Assembly (NCBI GenBank): GCA_964482435.1
Contig: CAYZXL010000001.1
Coordinates: forward strand, 175,354 to 239,353
Direction: 5' to 3'
DNA: 64,000 nucleotides
Source: CAYZXL01 sp964482435
Lineage (GTDB): Bacteria > Auribacterota > JABMQX01
This document shows positions 62,108 through 64,000 of the stretch, piece after piece (the first letter of the stretch is position 1; each line of letters begins with the position of its first letter). The position numbers and the translations under genes were made by a program. A model generated the notes under the pieces. It was not told the origin of the DNA, made no database searches, and saw nothing but the letters and a program-made list of their open reading frames with translations.

Positions 62108-62551
62108 TCACCAGACTTGGATTCTGTAGAACTTGCAGACAGACCCGGGATTGGGGTCGGTCCAGATTGTCAGTTCGCCACCGGATGGGATTGTCGCTTC
62201 CTCGGTCCATGTGGTCGTCCCCGATGGGTCAGAGCATGACCAAATGGAATAGGCTGCTTCGGGGCGGCTGGACCAGGTAAGCTGAAGGTCGCCAGTGGTC
62301 AGAAATTCGATGCCCGTAATACTCGAGAGCCACTCGTATGCCCCCATGTCCACACTTTCGCCGACGATGCGCGCATTGCCATCGAGGTCAAGGGCCTGCG
62401 ACATCCAATCCTCATTTTTTCCCGTGCCGATACACGGTGAAGAGGCTAAGAGACGGTAGTCGTTGTCCCCGTGCGTATTGGGATCGTTATCCGGGCCGCC
62501 TGGGTCAACAAATTCGGGAAACATGGAAATGTTGCCCACTCCGCCCGCTGT
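62108..62551 (-). pseudogene. C-terminal part of the interrupted beta-helix protein
   Basis: The same frame as the upstream gene continues after an amber codon with TAGGVGNISMFPEFVDP, SPCIGTGKNEDW and LDLDGNARIVGESVDMGAYEW. This is the standard ending of PMP-type beta-helix proteins (choice-of-anchor style), followed by about 70 residues with beta-sandwich character. It has no start site of its own. It is expressed only if the amber codon is read through. Confidence 0.75.
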
Positions 62552-63871
62552 CTACCCTTCGATGCAAGAATACGTCGGGATACTCGACTCGCGGAGTTGG
62601 GGATCAGTCGGAGCTGTGTTCGCCCATAGGATACAGTTCATGATCGTCGCGTTGCACTGATACAGCCCCCCGGCCCAAAGTGTAGCTGAGTTGCCGGTGA
62701 TTGTGTTGTTCTGGATTGTCCCGTCGCACCAATACAGCCCGCCGGCGACGCGGGCTGAGTTGCCTGTTATGCTGTTGTTCCGGATGGTCCCCAGGCAGCT
62801 ATGCAGCCCGCCCCCGTCCTCGTCCGCCGAGTTGCCCATGATCGTGTTGTTCTGGATAATGCCACCGCAGTAGTCCAGCCCGCCGCCGATCACTCCGGCC
62901 GAGTTGCCCGTTATCGTGTTATTCTGGATCACCCCGTCGCACCAATACAGCCCGCCCCCGCAGTCTGCCGAGTTGTTCATTACGGCGTTGTTCTGGATCT
63001 GGCCGTCGCAAGACGCCAAACCGCCGCCCGCACCAGCGGAGTTGTCCGTTATCGTGTTGTTCTGGGTCATGCCGTTGCATTCATACAACCCGCCGCCATA
63101 ACCTCCCGCTGAGTTGCCTGCTATCGTGTTGTTCTGGATCGTGCCCTTGCACGAACCCAGCCCCCCGCCGCAGCCATACTGGCCCGCCGAGTTGGCCGTT
63201 ATCGTGTTGTTCTGGATCGTGCCGTTGCATTCATACAGCCCGCCGCCGTCAGATCCCGCCGAATTGCCCGTTATCGTGTTGCTCTTGATTCGGCCCCCGC
63301 AGTTACACAGCCCGCCGCCGTACTCCTCCGCCGAGTTGCCCGCTATAATGTTGTTCCGGATCGGGCCGTTGCAATAGGCCAAAGCGCCGCCTGAGCCCGC
63401 GGAGTTGTGCGTTATCACGTTGTTCTCGATGGTCGCCTGAGTGTAACGAAGGTATCCTGCTTGCCCGCAGACTCCGCCCCCCTCGGCAAAAGCCTCGCCG
63501 TTCCGGATCGTGAAGCCGGAGAGGGTGCACGTTTCGTTCTCGGTGCCGGAGAACGTAACGACGGAGCCGGATTGGTTGCCGTCAATGATTGTGCCGGCGA
63601 CGATGTTTGAGTCAAGCGGGTTGACGCTCCTGAGGGTGATGTTCCCGTAAAAAAAGTCAATGTTCTCGACATAGGATCCAGGAGCGACAATGACTGTCTC
63701 GCCCTGCGAGGCGACGTCTATGCCCTGCTGAATTGTCTTGAAAGCGCTCTCCCACGAGGTCCCGTCGCCAGGGACTGAAACAGAACAATCCACGTACCAG
63801 ATCGCGGCGGAGATTCCCTCCGAAACGCAGCTCATTAACAGGATGCTTACGAGACTGAAAATCCTTCGCAT
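62552..63871 (-). CDS. Secreted right-handed beta-helix repeat protein, truncated by an amber codon
   Basis: 439 residues from the ATG at 63871 (AGGAGGGG 5 bases upstream; the frame extends 15 codons further but has no such site). A signal peptide (FSLVSILLMSCVSEGISA) is followed by WYVDCSVSVPGDGTSWESAF, the usual start of PMP-type beta-helix proteins. About 13 copies of a roughly 25-residue repeat GGGLYxCxGxIQNNTITGNSA follow, characteristic of chlamydial/planctomycete polymorphic outer-membrane-type solenoids. Regular Asn and Cys ladders are visible. The frame ends at TAG 62552-62554 after SCIEG, where Trp is common in the family. The missing C-terminus continues in frame. Confidence 0.85.
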   Translation of the reverse strand: MRRIFSLVSILLMSCVSEGISAAIWYVDCSVSVPGDGTSWESAFKTIQQGIDVASQGETVIVAPGSYVENIDFFYGNITLRSVNPLDSNIVAGTIIDGNQSGSVVTFSGTENETCTLSGFTIRNGEAFAEGGGVCGQAGYLRYTQATIENNVITHNSAGSGGALAYCNGPIRNNIIAGNSAEEYGGGLCNCGGRIKSNTITGNSAGSDGGGLYECNGTIQNNTITANSAGQYGCGGGLGSCKGTIQNNTIAGNSAGGYGGGLYECNGMTQNNTITDNSAGAGGGLASCDGQIQNNAVMNNSADCGGGLYWCDGVIQNNTITGNSAGVIGGGLDYCGGIIQNNTIMGNSADEDGGGLHSCLGTIRNNSITGNSARVAGGLYWCDGTIQNNTITGNSATLWAGGLYQCNATIMNCILWANTAPTDPQLRESSIPTYSCIEG

Positions 63872-64000
63872 TTTTGCCCCTCCTCTCGTTGAGAAGTCCG
63901 TTCTTTTTGCTTGCACATGTAAGCACCTGATGCGCCCCGAGGTTTACGTCCCACAGGTTCTGACACATATCGTCCTTGTTGGGGCACTCTTGCGGCGTGG

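Noticed and set aside
62552..62554. TAG as a pyrrolysine or recoded sense codon
   Set aside because: Many other genes in the window end in TAG, and there is no PYLIS-like element or pyl gene here. A simple TGG to TAG change is more economical.
62600..63400. CRISPR-like regular repeat array
   Set aside because: The regular 75-base periodicity is coding: it corresponds to a 25-residue beta-helix repeat in an open frame, and the units are diverged at the DNA level with no unique spacers.

Overview
The window is about 60 % GC bacterial chromosome with roughly 45 protein genes, one tRNA-Arg and no phage, plasmid or CRISPR signature. The gene content suggests a Gram-negative, environmental, polysaccharide-using bacterium of the Planctomycetota/PVC, Sumerlaeota, Hydrogenedentota or Lentisphaerota type. 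The pointers are an NPCBM-domain secreted protein, FG-GAP and polymorphic-outer-membrane-type beta-helix proteins, three ThuA-like proteins, four Tat-signal sugar enzymes, WG-repeat and FGE-sulfatase-domain proteins, and GTGGCATGGGCA-type extragenic palindromes. The phylum is an inference; no marker gene here settles it.

Layout. 1-4.9 kb: a secreted carbohydrate-binding-type protein cut by the left edge, a PGPGW membrane protein, a small XRE regulator and a secreted FG-GAP protein. 5-7.7 kb: two adjacent phosphohexomutase paralogues, one intact and one that has lost the catalytic serine and metal ligands. 8.3-9.9 kb: a delta-1-pyrroline-5-carboxylate dehydrogenase. 10.6-27.2 kb: the most unusual part, seven consecutive same-strand genes for exported proteins. 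Most share an acidic GLFED/GLFEE-type motif just after the signal peptide. Six of them share a roughly 210-residue domain that I do not recognise (nine copies), and two share a second unrecognised domain with an EF-hand-like loop. WG repeats, beta-propeller-like repeats and FGE-sulfatase domains are attached to some members. 27-35 kb: ThuA, aldo/keto reductase, TIM-barrel and sugar-isomerase proteins, most with Sec or Tat signals, around a small MNT/HEPN toxin-antitoxin module. 35.6-39.8 kb: a pstSCA operon with two PstB ATPases whose degenerate motifs are complementary, under a consensus sigma70-type promoter. 40-47.4 kb: redox enzymes (flavodiiron protein, MDR dehydrogenase, azoreductase), a Tat Gfo/Idh/MocA protein, a third ThuA protein and an unidentified secreted protein. 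47.5-50.7 kb: tRNA-Arg(ACG), leucyl aminopeptidase and a GHMP kinase. 51-54.1 kb: a pyrR-pyrB-pyrC operon with a leader that looks like a PyrR attenuator. 54.4-61.7 kb: DNA polymerase IV, small membrane and zinc-ribbon proteins with a decayed tandem duplicate, a possible HEPN-like protein, endonuclease III and a large membrane spermidine-synthase-like protein. 62.1-63.9 kb: a secreted beta-helix repeat protein interrupted by one in-frame amber codon.

How the genes may work together. De novo pyrimidine synthesis and phosphate uptake are conventional modules with clear regulatory sequences. The ThuA, Tat-isomerase and Gfo/Idh genes look like an extracytoplasmic sugar oxidation/isomerisation set, but no substrate can be read from the sequence. 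The GLFED cluster looks like a lineage-specific family that grew by tandem duplication and domain fusion; its function is unknown.
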